From assembly GCA_031291445.1 (NCBI GenBank), contig JARLJA010000115.1:1-53106 (forward strand): a stretch of DNA of 53,106 nucleotides. Reading direction: 5' to 3'. Under the pieces are notes generated by a model that saw only the letters and a list, made by a program, of their open reading frames with translations, had not been told where the DNA came from and searched no databases. Positions within the stretch are counted from its first letter, which is position 1; each line of letters starts with the position of its first letter. Of this stretch, positions 43,125 through 51,190 are shown piece after piece. The DNA is from Xanthobacteraceae bacterium. Its GTDB lineage: Bacteria; Pseudomonadota; Alphaproteobacteria; Rhizobiales; Xanthobacteraceae. A program made the position numbers and the translations under genes.

Positions 43125-43152
43125 GGCGTCGGCTCAAAGGCGTCGGCTCAAA
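43125..43152. repeat. 14-nt tandem duplication
   Basis: GGCGTCGGCTCAAA occurs twice without a gap, about 100 nt before the PAS chemoreceptor start. Confidence 0.8.
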
Positions 43153-43250
43153 CAGGACTAAGTTAACCATTTTTTGCAAGTCTCCCGAGGTCGGGAACCC
43201 GCGAAAAGACGGCGTTGTACCCGTCGCCCCGCGCCAAAGGAAACGTCAGC

Positions 43251-44540
43251 ATGCTGCGCAAGTGGAAATCTTCGAGAGATGAACTCGTCAACAAGGCGGA
43301 ATGGCTCGATACCCTGGCGCAGCATGCCGGGATCGGGCTTTGGGACGCGATCTTCCACGAGGGCGACGCGCTGCATCCCAAGGCGCGCTGGACGTGGTCG
43401 CCTGAATTCCGCCGCCTCTGCGGCTTTACGACCCAGGCCGAATTTCCCGACGTGGTTCAATCCTGGTCCGACCGGCTGCATCCGGACGACAGGGACGCCA
43501 CCTTCGCCGCCTTCGGCGCCACCTGTACGACCGGGATCAGCTACAACATCAAGTACCGCCTGAAGGTCAAGGACGGGAGCTACCGCTGGTTCCGGGCGAC
43601 GGGCGGGGTCGTCCTGGATGCCAATCGCAAGCCGAGGCGGGCCTGTGGTTCGCTGGTGGACATCGACGATGCGGTGAAAAGCGAACAGGAAAGAAAGGCC
43701 GCGACCATCAAGCTCGCCAATGATTTCGAGGCGACCGTCGGTGAGATCGTCGAGACCGTCTCGTCGTCATCCGGCAATCTCGAGGCATCCGCCGGGATGT
43801 TGACCGCCTCGGCCGAGCGATCGGAGAGGCTGACGAACCTGGTTGCGACCGCGTCGACGGAAGCGTCCACGAACGTCCAGTCGGTGGCGTCGGCGACCGA
43901 GGAAATGGCTTCGTCGGTCAACGAGATCAGCCGGCAAGTGCAGGAGGCGGCCGGGATCGCGAATGCGGCAGTGGAGCAGGCCCAGAAGACCAACGACCGG
44001 GTCGGAGAGCTGTCGCGGGCGGCGAGCCGGATCGGGGACGTGGTCGATCTGATCAACAACATTGCGGGGCAGACCAATCTGCTGGCTCTGAACGCCACCA
44101 TCGAGGCGGCGCGCGCCGGCGAAGCCGGCCGCGGTTTCGCCGTGGTGGCGTCCGAGGTCAAGGCGCTGGCGGAGCAGACCGCGAAAGCGACCGGGGAAAT
44201 CAGTCAGCAGATCAACAGCATTCAGACCGCGACCGATGAATCCGTGGCCGCCATCAGGGACATCGGCAGCACGATCGGAAAGATGTCGGAGATCGCCTCG
44301 ACCATTGCGTCCGCGGTGGAAGAGCAGGGCGCCGCGACGCGGGAAATCTCGCGCAACGTGCAGCAGGCGGCGGCAGGAACCATGAAGGTCAGCTCCAACA
44401 TCCTGGACGTCCAGCACGGCGCTCACGAAACGGAAACAGCCTCCGCGCAGGTCCTGTCGGCGGCACAGTCGCTGGCGAGCAACAGCGGCAGACTGAAACG
44501 CGAAGTCGGCGCCTTTCTTGCCTCGGTGCGCTCGGCCTGA
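43251..44540 (+). CDS. Soluble PAS-domain methyl-accepting chemotaxis protein
   Basis: The 429-residue receptor has no membrane segment. Residues about 20-140 form a PAS_3 fold ([72 protein letters not shown]). The MCP signalling domain follows, with tip [20 protein letters not shown] at about 273-303. The latter is nearly identical in wording to the receptor at 37245, so the two share recent ancestry. PAS receptors commonly sense redox or light through FAD or heme; which cofactor is bound here is unknown. AAAGGAAA precedes ATG 43251. Confidence 0.92.
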   Translation: MLRKWKSSRDELVNKAEWLDTLAQHAGIGLWDAIFHEGDALHPKARWTWSPEFRRLCGFTTQAEFPDVVQSWSDRLHPDDRDATFAAFGATCTTGISYNIKYRLKVKDGSYRWFRATGGVVLDANRKPRRACGSLVDIDDAVKSEQERKAATIKLANDFEATVGEIVETVSSSSGNLEASAGMLTASAERSERLTNLVATASTEASTNVQSVASATEEMASSVNEISRQVQEAAGIANAAVEQAQKTNDRVGELSRAASRIGDVVDLINNIAGQTNLLALNATIEAARAGEAGRGFAVVASEVKALAEQTAKATGEISQQINSIQTATDESVAAIRDIGSTIGKMSEIASTIASAVEEQGAATREISRNVQQAAAGTMKVSSNILDVQHGAHETETASAQVLSAAQSLASNSGRLKREVGAFLASVRSA

Positions 44541-44603
44541 AATGCAGCGGTCACGGGGGCGTCGCGCCCCGATGCGACGCGGCGCTGGAGTCTTTAAGGC
44601 GCG

Positions 44604-45260
44604 GTGCGGCGGAGCAGTGGATCGTCCGGATCGTCCTTCGCCGCCAAGCCGCTGTTCGAGGAAGCGTTCGGCCTCACCACCGACACCCGCCCCTACGTCT
44701 ACCTCTCCGACGGCGGCCACTTCGAGAACCTCGGGCTCTACGAAATGGTCCGGCGGCGATGCCGCTTCATCGTCGCGGTCGACGCCGGCTGCGATCCTGA
44801 TCTCGCCTTCGACGATCTCGGCAACGCGGTCCGCAAGATCCAGATCGATCTCGGGATCACGATCAGGTTCGACGGGCTCGGCGCCATGCGCAACCGCCCC
44901 CCGGCGACGGTCTCGGCCGACGACCTGGAGAAGATTCCGTGCTACGCCATCGGCACCATCGACTACGCGGTGGACGGCGCCGAGACCGGCTGCGACAGCG
45001 GCTTCATTCTCTACGTCAAGCCGGCCTGCCACGGCGACGAGGCGGCGGGGATCAGGAGCTACGCGCAAGCCCATCCGAGCTTTCCCCACGAGACCACCGC
45101 CGATCAGTGGTTCACCGAATCCCAGTTCGAAAGCTACCGCTCGCTCGGCTTCGACATCATGGAAGGCATCCTTCGCCGCGACGACATCCCGTTGCGCGAC
45201 GGCCTGATGCTGCACGAGGCCGTGCGCGCGCTCCGCAGTCCGTGGCGCTCCAGTCCATGA
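44604..45260 (+). pseudogene. C-terminal remnant of a patatin-like phospholipase
   Basis: An open frame of 218 codons lacks a plausible start and ribosome site. From about 44637 it reads FAAKPLFEEAFGLTTDTRPYVYLSDGGHFENLGLYEMVRRRCRFIVAVDAGCDPD, which I recognise as the C-terminal part of large patatin-family membrane-associated hydrolases of Rhizobiales. The catalytic Asp of the DGG motif is kept, but the GXSXG nucleophile half is missing. The left boundary falls about 60-95 nt after the chemoreceptor stop, so the 5' part was probably deleted when this junction formed. The codon pattern remains intact, suggesting recent decay. Confidence 0.7.
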
Positions 45261-45356
45261 CCGGCGTCCGGCTCAAGGCCAATGGCTTGAACGAGGTTCG
45301 GTCCTGACGAACTGACGGGGAGCCAGGTGTCCGAATAGGCTGGCCGAGCCGCGCCA

Positions 45357-45470
45357 TCACTGCGGCGGGAACGGCCGCGACGCGGAGGCTGAGCCCAGGA
45401 CCTTGCCGCCGGCGTCGAGCGCCTGAACGGTGAAGCGATAGACCCCGTGCGGGGCCGTAAATCTTTTACG
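45357..45470 (-). pseudogene. Short 3' remnant of an unidentified minus-strand gene
   Basis: On the reverse strand a frame ends at TGA 45357-45359, preceded by APHGVYRFTVQALDAGGK and then VLGSASASRPFPPQ. This has the regularity of a real beta-sandwich C terminus, but upstream the translation loses coding character near 45480 and no start exists. It shares the 357-nt gap between the patatin remnant and the binding-protein gene, so this gap appears to be a scar of lost genes. Confidence 0.4.
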
Positions 45471-45617
45471 CTTGCGATCGAACGTGGAAGAATTCGCGCG
45501 CGGCCCTTCGCTTCGCCGAAGAAACGTCGTTTTGTCGGCGGGTCCCTTGATAAAGCCGGCCGGTTATTCTCTGCTCTCTCTTTCGCGGCGTGTGCCGATC
45601 AAGCGAGGGATCCCATC

Positions 45618-46562
45618 ATGATGTATGCGCGCCGGCTGTTCGGCGCCGTTGCCGCCGTCGTTGTCCTGCTGGGCGCCGGCACCGCCACGGCGCAGGACAA
45701 GGTCATTCGCGTCGGCTTCCAGAAGTACGGCAATCTCATCCTGCTCAAGGGCAAGGGCTGGCTGGAGAACAAGCTGCGGCCGCTCGGCTACACGGTCGAG
45801 TGGAAGGAGTTCCCGTCCGGACCGCCGCTGCTCGAGGCGCTTGGCATCGGGGCGATCGATTTCGGCCATGCGGGTGAGACGCCGCCGATCTTCGCTCAGG
45901 CCGCCGGCGCGCCATTCATCTACGTGGCGCACGAGCCGCCGGCACCGGAAGGCGAAGCGATCCTGGTGCCGAAGGATTCCGCCATCAGGACGGTCGCGGA
46001 CCTCAAGGGCAAGAAGGTCGCGCTCAACAAGGGCTCCAACGTCCACTATCTGCTGGTTCGGGCGCTGGAGAACGCCGGAGTGAAGTATGCCGACATCCAG
46101 ACCGTGTTCCTGGCGCCGGCCGATGCGCGCGCGGCCTTCGAGCGCGGCTCCGTCGACGCCTGGGTGATCTGGGATCCATTCCAGGCCGCGGCCGAGGTCT
46201 CCACAGGAGCGCGCACGCTCGCGACCGGCAAAGGGCTCGCGCCGAACCACCAGTTCTACCTCGCCAGCCGGACCTTTGCGGAGGCCAACCCGAAGGTGAT
46301 CGACGCGGTGATCGCCTCGATCGCCGAACTCGACGATTGGGCGAGGGACAAGGTCGGGGCCGTCGCCGAGGAGCTGAGCCCCGGCACCGGCATCCCGGCA
46401 CCCGTGCTCGAGATCGCGCTCAGGCGCCAGACTTACGGCATCCGCTCGCTCGCCGACCACGTTGTCGCCGAGCAGCAGCGCATCGCCGATACATTCCTGG
46501 CGCTGGGGTTGCTGCCTGGACCGATCGTGGTGTCCACGATCGTGAGGAAGTCGGGATCATAA
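45618..46562 (+). CDS. Aliphatic sulfonate-type ABC transporter substrate-binding protein
   Basis: The 314-residue periplasmic protein has a signal peptide (LFGAVAAVVVLLGAGTATAQ) and the SsuA/NMT1-like fold: KVIRVGFQKYGNLILLKGKGWLENKLRPLGYTVEWKEFPSGPPLLEALGIGAIDFGHAGETPPIFAQAAG, then KGKKVALNKGSNVHYLLVRALENAGV and VDAWVIWDPFQAA. This matches the SsuA family (sulfonates, taurine or nitrate relatives). AGCGAGGG precedes the ATG at 45618. No ssuD, ssuC or ssuB follows; a tRNA gene comes next, so it is an orphan binding protein. Confidence 0.9.
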   Translation: MMYARRLFGAVAAVVVLLGAGTATAQDKVIRVGFQKYGNLILLKGKGWLENKLRPLGYTVEWKEFPSGPPLLEALGIGAIDFGHAGETPPIFAQAAGAPFIYVAHEPPAPEGEAILVPKDSAIRTVADLKGKKVALNKGSNVHYLLVRALENAGVKYADIQTVFLAPADARAAFERGSVDAWVIWDPFQAAAEVSTGARTLATGKGLAPNHQFYLASRTFAEANPKVIDAVIASIAELDDWARDKVGAVAEELSPGTGIPAPVLEIALRRQTYGIRSLADHVVAEQQRIADTFLALGLLPGPIVVSTIVRKSGS

Positions 46563-46654
46563 GCGTCGCGGCCTCTCTGCGCCGCCTCCGGTGGCCTCCG
46601 ATCCCCGGCGGGAAATGCAATCGCTGCACCGCGGATGCGCCGCGGCCGGATCGC

Positions 46655-46683
46655 TTGAAGAGCCGGCGCCCGCCCTGCTAAAA
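46655..46683 (+). promoter_or_regulatory. Putative promoter of tRNA-Arg
   Basis: TTGAAG and CTAAAA are spaced by 17 nt and end 12 nt before the mature tRNA, a typical distance for tRNA promoters. Confidence 0.5.
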
Positions 46684-46695
46684 GGGCCTCGGCAC

Positions 46696-46772
46696 GGTCC
46701 CGTAGCTCAGCCGGATAGAGCGGCGGTTTCCTAAACCGCAGGTCGGATGTTCGAGTCATCCCGGGATCGCCA
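46696..46772 (+). tRNA. tRNA-Arg (anticodon CCU)
   Basis: A complete cloverleaf can be folded. The acceptor stem is GGTCCCG/CGGGATC with one G-T pair, the D arm is GCTCAGCCGGATAGAGC, the anticodon stem is GCGGT/ACCGC with loop TTCCTAA (anticodon CCT, decoding AGG), the T arm is GGATG-TTCGAGT-CATCC, the discriminator is G, and CCA is encoded. AGG is a rare codon in GC-rich genomes. This tRNA is a common integration target, but no duplicated 3' end is seen nearby. Confidence 0.95.
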
Positions 46773-46956
46773 TTTCTCCTTTGTCCGCGGCATCCCCGAT
46801 TCGGGCCAACGTCGCGGGGCTCAGCCCGGAAGAAGCGGCGGGCGACAGCGGGCTGCGTCGCTTGCGCGCACCCGAAGGGGCCGGCGCGGCCTCTCGGTTG
46901 CGCGCCGCAGACAGTCATGCTCCAATTCCAGCCATCGGTGATATCGCAGGGGGGTG

Positions 46957-47400
46957 ATGATGACACCTGATCGGCGGCGTCTTTTGAGAACCGCTCTGGG
47001 TGGCGGCGCGCTTGGCGCGTTGGTCGTGCCGGACGGCTGGGTCCGCCCGGTGGTCAGGACCATCGTGGTGCCCGCCCACGCGGCGTCCTCGCCGGCGACG
47101 ACGGCCGCCCCGACCACGGTCGCCCCGACCACCACGTTCATCGGCCCATCGGACATCCGGCTGAAGCGCGACATCGCGGCGGTCGGCCGGCTCGCCAATG
47201 GGCTCGTGCTCTATCGCTACCGCTACCTGTGGAGCGAGCAGGTCTATGTCGGCGTCATGGCCCAGGAGGTCGCGCGGATCGATCGCGCCGCCGTGGTCGA
47301 GGGCGCCGACGGGTTCCTGCGGGTCGACTACGGCCGGCTCGGCCTGCGCCTGATGACCTGGGACGAGTGGGACCGGCAGGTTTCAGCCGCCGCGGCGTGA
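46957..47400 (+). CDS. Exported small protein with S74 (endosialidase chaperone)-like domain
   Basis: The protein has about 147 residues. A twin-arginine-like N terminus (RRRLLRTALGGGALGALVVP) is followed by a Thr/Pro/Ala linker (ATTAAPTTVAPTTTF), then SDIRLKRDIAAVGRLANGLVLYRYRYLWSEQVYVGVMAQEV. This SDxRLKxDI...GVMAQEV pattern is the intramolecular chaperone (Peptidase_S74) domain of phage tail spikes and some bacterial surface proteins, where it trimerises and then self-cleaves. Here it stands alone without a spike. Starts at 46954 (GTG), 46957 and 46960 are all close to AGGGGGG. Function unknown. Confidence 0.82.
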   Translation: MMTPDRRRLLRTALGGGALGALVVPDGWVRPVVRTIVVPAHAASSPATTAAPTTVAPTTTFIGPSDIRLKRDIAAVGRLANGLVLYRYRYLWSEQVYVGVMAQEVARIDRAAVVEGADGFLRVDYGRLGLRLMTWDEWDRQVSAAAA

Positions 47401-47910
47401 TCAGCCCGTAGTGCCGAACGCCGCACCGAGGATGAGGATCAGCGCGCCCAGCGCCGCCATCAACCCGACGAACAGCCAGAGATATCCGCCGCGCTGGCCG
47501 CGCTCGAGCACCGCCATGGTGCGGTCGGCGGGATTGTAGATCACGCTCACGGTCTGTCCCGGCTGGTAGCTCGCCAGATGCGCCCGGGCGCCGCGCTCGG
47601 CGAGATAACCGAGATGGTCGAGCCCGAACATCACGGTGCGGCCGCGCAGGCTGCTCCGGCCGTCCGGCGCGTCGCCCATGGGGTAGTCGTATTCGATCCG
47701 CGGAATGTACATGACGAGGTCGGCGCTCCCGACCTCGCCCATCATGGTCCAGGTGCCGAGGCCGGCCGACACGATCGTTCCCTCGGTGACCGGCCAGCGC
47801 CAGGTGGCGCGGCCGCGCCTCAGGATCGTAACGCCCCGCCACAGGTACCAGATGCCCCCGCCCCCCAGGAGGGACGCCAGCGCGACGGATCCGGCATCAG
47901 CAATCTGCAT
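47401..47910 (-). CDS. DUF3592 membrane protein
   Basis: The 169-residue protein has an N-terminal hydrophobic segment (SVALASLLGGGGIWYLWRGVTIL), a beta-rich extracytoplasmic middle (WPVTEGTIVSAGLG; PRIEYDYPMGD; GQTVSVIYNPADRTMAVLERG) and a C-terminal transmembrane helix (LWLFVGLMAALGALILILGAAF). This is the DUF3592 layout, of unknown function. GTG 47916 or ATG 47910 may be the start. Its stop codon abuts the stop of the convergent S74 gene with no base between them. Confidence 0.83.
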   Translation of the reverse strand: MQIADAGSVALASLLGGGGIWYLWRGVTILRRGRATWRWPVTEGTIVSAGLGTWTMMGEVGSADLVMYIPRIEYDYPMGDAPDGRSSLRGRTVMFGLDHLGYLAERGARAHLASYQPGQTVSVIYNPADRTMAVLERGQRGGYLWLFVGLMAALGALILILGAAFGTTG

Positions 47911-48140
47911 CGGCACACGCAGCTAATGGTTCGGGGACGGGCATCATGGCCCTTGGTCGCGGGTTCGACCGACGAGGTTCGATGGTTCGCGCCTCGCGCC
48001 GGAGCCGCAGGCCCATGGCGCAATGAAGCGTCCCGGTCCGGGCAGGGCAGGTGGCGTCGGATCGCACGTTCCCTCCCGTCTCCGGATATTGTAGCAATCG
48101 CCGTTCTTTTGGGCAGTGGCACCAGGTTACGGACATCACC

Positions 48141-50522
48141 ATGCAGACCAAGATCGAGGCGCTCGCGGCGGAGCCTGTTGACCCCGCGGACGCGCTGGCG
48201 AAGTTCGGCGTCGGCCAGCCGATGCGGCGCATCGAGGACAGGCGCTTCATCACCGGGGCCGGGCTCTATACCGACGACGAGCGCGAGCCGGGGATGCTGC
48301 ATGCCGCCTTCCTGCGCTCGCCGCATGCCCACGCCGGGATCCGTTCGGTTGACGTCGCTGCGGCCGCCGCCGCGCCGGGGGTGGTCGCGGTGTTTACCGG
48401 GGCGGACTGGCAGGCCGCCGGGCTGACCGGGCTGCCGCTGCGTCCCACCATCAAGCAGGCCGACGGCTCGCCGATCGCCACCCCGCCGCGGCCGGGGCTC
48501 GCGGTCGGCCGCGTCCGCCACGTCGGCGACTGTGTCGCCCTGGTGGTGGCGAAGACCGCGCGTGCGGCGCTCGACGCGCTGGAACTGATCGCGGTCGACT
48601 ACGCGCCGCTTCCTTGCGTGGTCGACGCCCGCGAGGCGCTGCAGACGACCGCGCCGGCGCTGTGGCCGGACCATGCGCCGGGCAATCTCGGCTTCCTGTG
48701 GCGGGTCGGCGACGCCGACAAGACCGCCGGCGCGCTGGCGTCCGCCGCCCATGTCGTCACCCTCGACCTCGTCAACAACCGCCTGGTGCCCAATTCCATG
48801 GAGCCGCGCGGGGTGGTGGTGCGCCACGACGCCGCGACCGGGCGGGTGACGCTGTCGGGGTCGATCCAGAATCCGTTCGGCTTCCAGAGCCTGCTGTGCG
48901 AGCTGTTCGGCTGGCCCAAGGACAAGCTGCGCTGCCGCGCCGACGACGTCGGCGGCGGCTTCGGCTGCAAGAACCAGCTGCAACCCGAGCACGCCATGAT
49001 GGTGCTGGTCTGCGAGAAGCTGAAGCGCACCGTCAAATGGGTCAACGATCGCTCGGGCTCGTTCGTCTCCGACGCCCATGCCCGCGACCTCTCGACCACG
49101 GTCCGGCTCGGCCTCGACGCCTCGGGCCGCTTCGTCGCGCTGGCGGTGGAGACCGTGGCCAATCTCGGCGCCTACATGTCCACCAACGGCGCGCTGATCC
49201 CGACGCTGCCGACCGCGGCGGTGCTCGGCGGTGCCTACACCATCCCGGCGATCTCCATGCAGGTCCACGCCGCCTTCACCAACACGGTGCCGGTCGATGC
49301 CTATCGCGGCGCCGGCCGGCCCGAGGCGATCTACCTGCTGGAGCGCACCATCGACGTCGCCGCGCGCCAGCTCGGCATTCCGGCCGCGCGGCTGCGGCGC
49401 AAGAACCTGATCCGGCCGGCGCAGCTGCCGTACCGCACCGCGCTCGGGCGCGACATCGACAGCGGCGCGTTCGAGACCGTGCTCACGCGCGCCCTCGAGC
49501 TCGCCGACGAGAAGGGCTTTGCCAAACGCGCGGCACTGGCGAAGAAACACAACGCGCGCCGCGGCCTCGGCATCGCCTATTACCTCGAGGCGACGCTCGG
49601 CCCGCCGGCGGATTCGGCCCGGATCGCGTTCGCGCCGGACGGCAGCGCGGTGATCTCGGTGGGAACCCAGTCCAACGGCCAGGGCCACGAGACCAGCTTC
49701 ACCCAGATCGCGGCGGCGCAGTTCGGCATCGCGCCGGACGCCATCGCCTACCGCCAGGCCGATACCGACATCACGCCGGAAGGTGGCGGCCATGGCGGCT
49801 CGCGCTCGCTGCAACTCGGCGGCACCGCGGTGCTGCTGGCGGCGCGGCAGATCATCGCGAAGGGCAAGCGCATCGCCGCCCACCTGCTCGAGGCCGGCGA
49901 AGCCGACATCGAGTATCGGCCGGGGCGCTATGCCATCGCCGGCACCGACCGCGGCGTCAGCTTCACCGAGGTGGTGACGGCGTCGTTCGATCCCGCCCGG
50001 CTCGGCCCGGACATGGCGCCGGGGCTCGACGAGACCGCGCGCTATGAGCGCGAGGGCTTCAACTATCCCAACGGCGCCCATGTCTGCGAGATCGAGGTCG
50101 ACCTCGCCACCGGTATTCCCCGGATCGTCAATTACGTCGTGGTCGACGATTTCGGCCGCATCATCAACCCGCTGATCGTCCGCGGGCAGGTCACCGGCGG
50201 CATCGTCCAGGGCATCGGCCAGGCGCTCTACGAGGACACCCGCTACGACGCGAGCGGCCAGCTGGTGACGGCGTCGTTCATGGACTACAGCCTGCCGCGG
50301 GCCGACGACCTGCCCCCGATCACGCTCGAGCTCTTCCAGGACGCCCCGACCCGGACCAATCCGCTCGGCGCCAAGGGCTGCGGCGAGGCCGGCGCCACCG
50401 GCGCGCCGCCGGCGGTGGTCAACGCCGTGGTCGACGCGCTCGAGGAGTTCGGCGTGGTCCATCTCGACATGCCGCTGACCCGCGAGAAGCTGTGGTCGGC
50501 GATCCAGGGGGCGAAGCGCTGA
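48141..50522 (+). CDS. Xanthine dehydrogenase/CoxL family molybdopterin-binding subunit (orphan)
   Basis: This 793-residue molybdenum hydroxylase large subunit begins with the Ald_Xan_dh domain ([24 protein letters not shown]). The Moco domains follow, with [57 protein letters not shown] and the active-site glutamate in [19 protein letters not shown]. The CO dehydrogenase motif with the active-site Cys (AYxCSFR) is replaced by AYRGAGRPE, so it is an aldehyde/purine/aromatic-hydroxylase type. No FAD subunit, iron-sulfur subunit or XdhC chaperone gene is adjacent, so partners must come from elsewhere. ATG 48141 is the start; its ribosome site is weak. Confidence 0.9.
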   Translation: MQTKIEALAAEPVDPADALAKFGVGQPMRRIEDRRFITGAGLYTDDEREPGMLHAAFLRSPHAHAGIRSVDVAAAAAAPGVVAVFTGADWQAAGLTGLPLRPTIKQADGSPIATPPRPGLAVGRVRHVGDCVALVVAKTARAALDALELIAVDYAPLPCVVDAREALQTTAPALWPDHAPGNLGFLWRVGDADKTAGALASAAHVVTLDLVNNRLVPNSMEPRGVVVRHDAATGRVTLSGSIQNPFGFQSLLCELFGWPKDKLRCRADDVGGGFGCKNQLQPEHAMMVLVCEKLKRTVKWVNDRSGSFVSDAHARDLSTTVRLGLDASGRFVALAVETVANLGAYMSTNGALIPTLPTAAVLGGAYTIPAISMQVHAAFTNTVPVDAYRGAGRPEAIYLLERTIDVAARQLGIPAARLRRKNLIRPAQLPYRTALGRDIDSGAFETVLTRALELADEKGFAKRAALAKKHNARRGLGIAYYLEATLGPPADSARIAFAPDGSAVISVGTQSNGQGHETSFTQIAAAQFGIAPDAIAYRQADTDITPEGGGHGGSRSLQLGGTAVLLAARQIIAKGKRIAAHLLEAGEADIEYRPGRYAIAGTDRGVSFTEVVTASFDPARLGPDMAPGLDETARYEREGFNYPNGAHVCEIEVDLATGIPRIVNYVVVDDFGRIINPLIVRGQVTGGIVQGIGQALYEDTRYDASGQLVTASFMDYSLPRADDLPPITLELFQDAPTRTNPLGAKGCGEAGATGAPPAVVNAVVDALEEFGVVHLDMPLTREKLWSAIQGAKR

Positions 50523-50626
50523 GCGCGTCGCCGCCGGCCGGTCGGGCGCCGAGGCCGCGGGGCGGTGGCGTCCCCGCCGGGGTGCAGTATAGTGAAGCTC
50601 AACGCAGCTTCGGGGGGAGATGAGCC

Positions 50627-50872
50627 ATGACGCGGTCGGGTCGAGCGGTCCGTTGGATTTTTGCATGCGGCGCCGTGCTCGCGGTCGGCGCGGTCGCGAC
50701 GCCGGTGGGCGCGCAGGGCAGCCGGTCCGCCCAGGAGCGGGCCTGCAGCCACGACGTCTCGCGGCACTGCCGCCGCTATGTCAGCGAAGGCGACATGGCG
50801 GTCTATCAGTGCCTGCAGAACAACCGGGAGCGGCTGTCGGCCGCCTGCCGCCGCGTCATCGAGGGCAACTGA
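50627..50872 (+). CDS. Small exported protein with cysteine-rich repeat
   Basis: The 81-residue product has a signal peptide (VRWIFACGAVLAVGAVATPVGAQG) and one Cys-rich (PF00839-like) module, ACSHDVSRHCRRYVSEG followed by YQCLQNNRERLSAACRRVI, with four cysteines spaced as in Golgi GLG1-type repeats and many Bradyrhizobium periplasmic proteins. GGGGGGAGATGAGCC precedes the ATG. Function unknown; the basic mature part may bind a polyanion or metal (speculative). The 104-nt gap before it and the 318-nt gap after it hold no further gene. Confidence 0.8.
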   Translation: MTRSGRAVRWIFACGAVLAVGAVATPVGAQGSRSAQERACSHDVSRHCRRYVSEGDMAVYQCLQNNRERLSAACRRVIEGN

Positions 50873-50905
50873 TCGACCGACGCCCCGGGGGCGCCGCGGC
50901 GCTGC

Positions 50906-50931
50906 TCCGTCGACCTGTTCCGTCGACCTGT
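50906..50931. repeat. 13-nt tandem duplication
   Basis: TCCGTCGACCTGT occurs twice head to tail in the space after the Cys-rich gene. Confidence 0.8.
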
Positions 50932-51158
50932 TCCATCAAGTGATGCGCCAGAGCCGGCCACACGGTCATATCCGTCGTTGAACCGCGTCATCGAACCGTC
51001 ATCACGCTCATGTGTGTGACGTGCGAATCGTGGGGGACGGCGTGCGCTTGTCGCACTGCATCGGCGCGCGGTGGCCTTCATTCACAATATGGTGCGGACG
51101 GTCGCGCGAATTGTCTGTAAGTTGCGCGCCGGCCGCGCCGCGCGTCGCGGTCTGGACC

Positions 51159-51180
51159 CGCCAGAGATACGCCAGAGATA
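51159..51180 (+). repeat. 11-nt tandem duplication before the FMN-protein start
   Basis: CGCCAGAGATA occurs twice and ends 10 nt before the chosen ATG at 51191, so it sets the spacing of the leader. In the 318-nt gap 50873-51190 this and the 13-nt repeat are the only features seen. Confidence 0.75.
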
Positions 51181-51190
51181 TGAGGCTGAG

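Larger units (their letters stand above)
42519..43250. other. 732-nt intergenic region with two tandem duplications
   Basis: I see no convincing gene. Open frames here lack ribosome sites, and their translations look like GC noise. ATCAATCGTCTCTTC is repeated head to tail at 42916-42945, and GGCGTCGGCTCAAA at 43125-43152. The region must hold the promoters of the PQQ dehydrogenase (leftward) and the PAS chemoreceptor (rightward). The patch 42540-42680 is noticeably less GC-rich than its surroundings. Confidence 0.5.

Noticed and set aside
42580-43179. Minus-strand 199-codon frame in the gap before the PAS chemoreceptor
   Set aside because: No ribosome site, Arg/Ser/Pro-rich translation interrupted by two tandem duplications, and no recognisable domain.
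46696-47400. Prophage or genomic island integrated at tRNA-Arg(CCU)
   Set aside because: No integrase gene and no second copy of the tRNA 3' end are seen within the window; the S74 protein alone is not enough.
48141-50522. CO dehydrogenase large subunit (coxL)
   Set aside because: The diagnostic AYxCSFR loop is replaced by AYRGAGRPE and the coxM/coxS genes are absent.
47820-50666. A 948-codon minus-strand open frame opposite the molybdenum hydroxylase
   Set aside because: Same reason: the sense strand carries every family motif, the antisense product is low-complexity Arg/Gly/Ala/Asp text, and it overlaps the DUF3592 gene.
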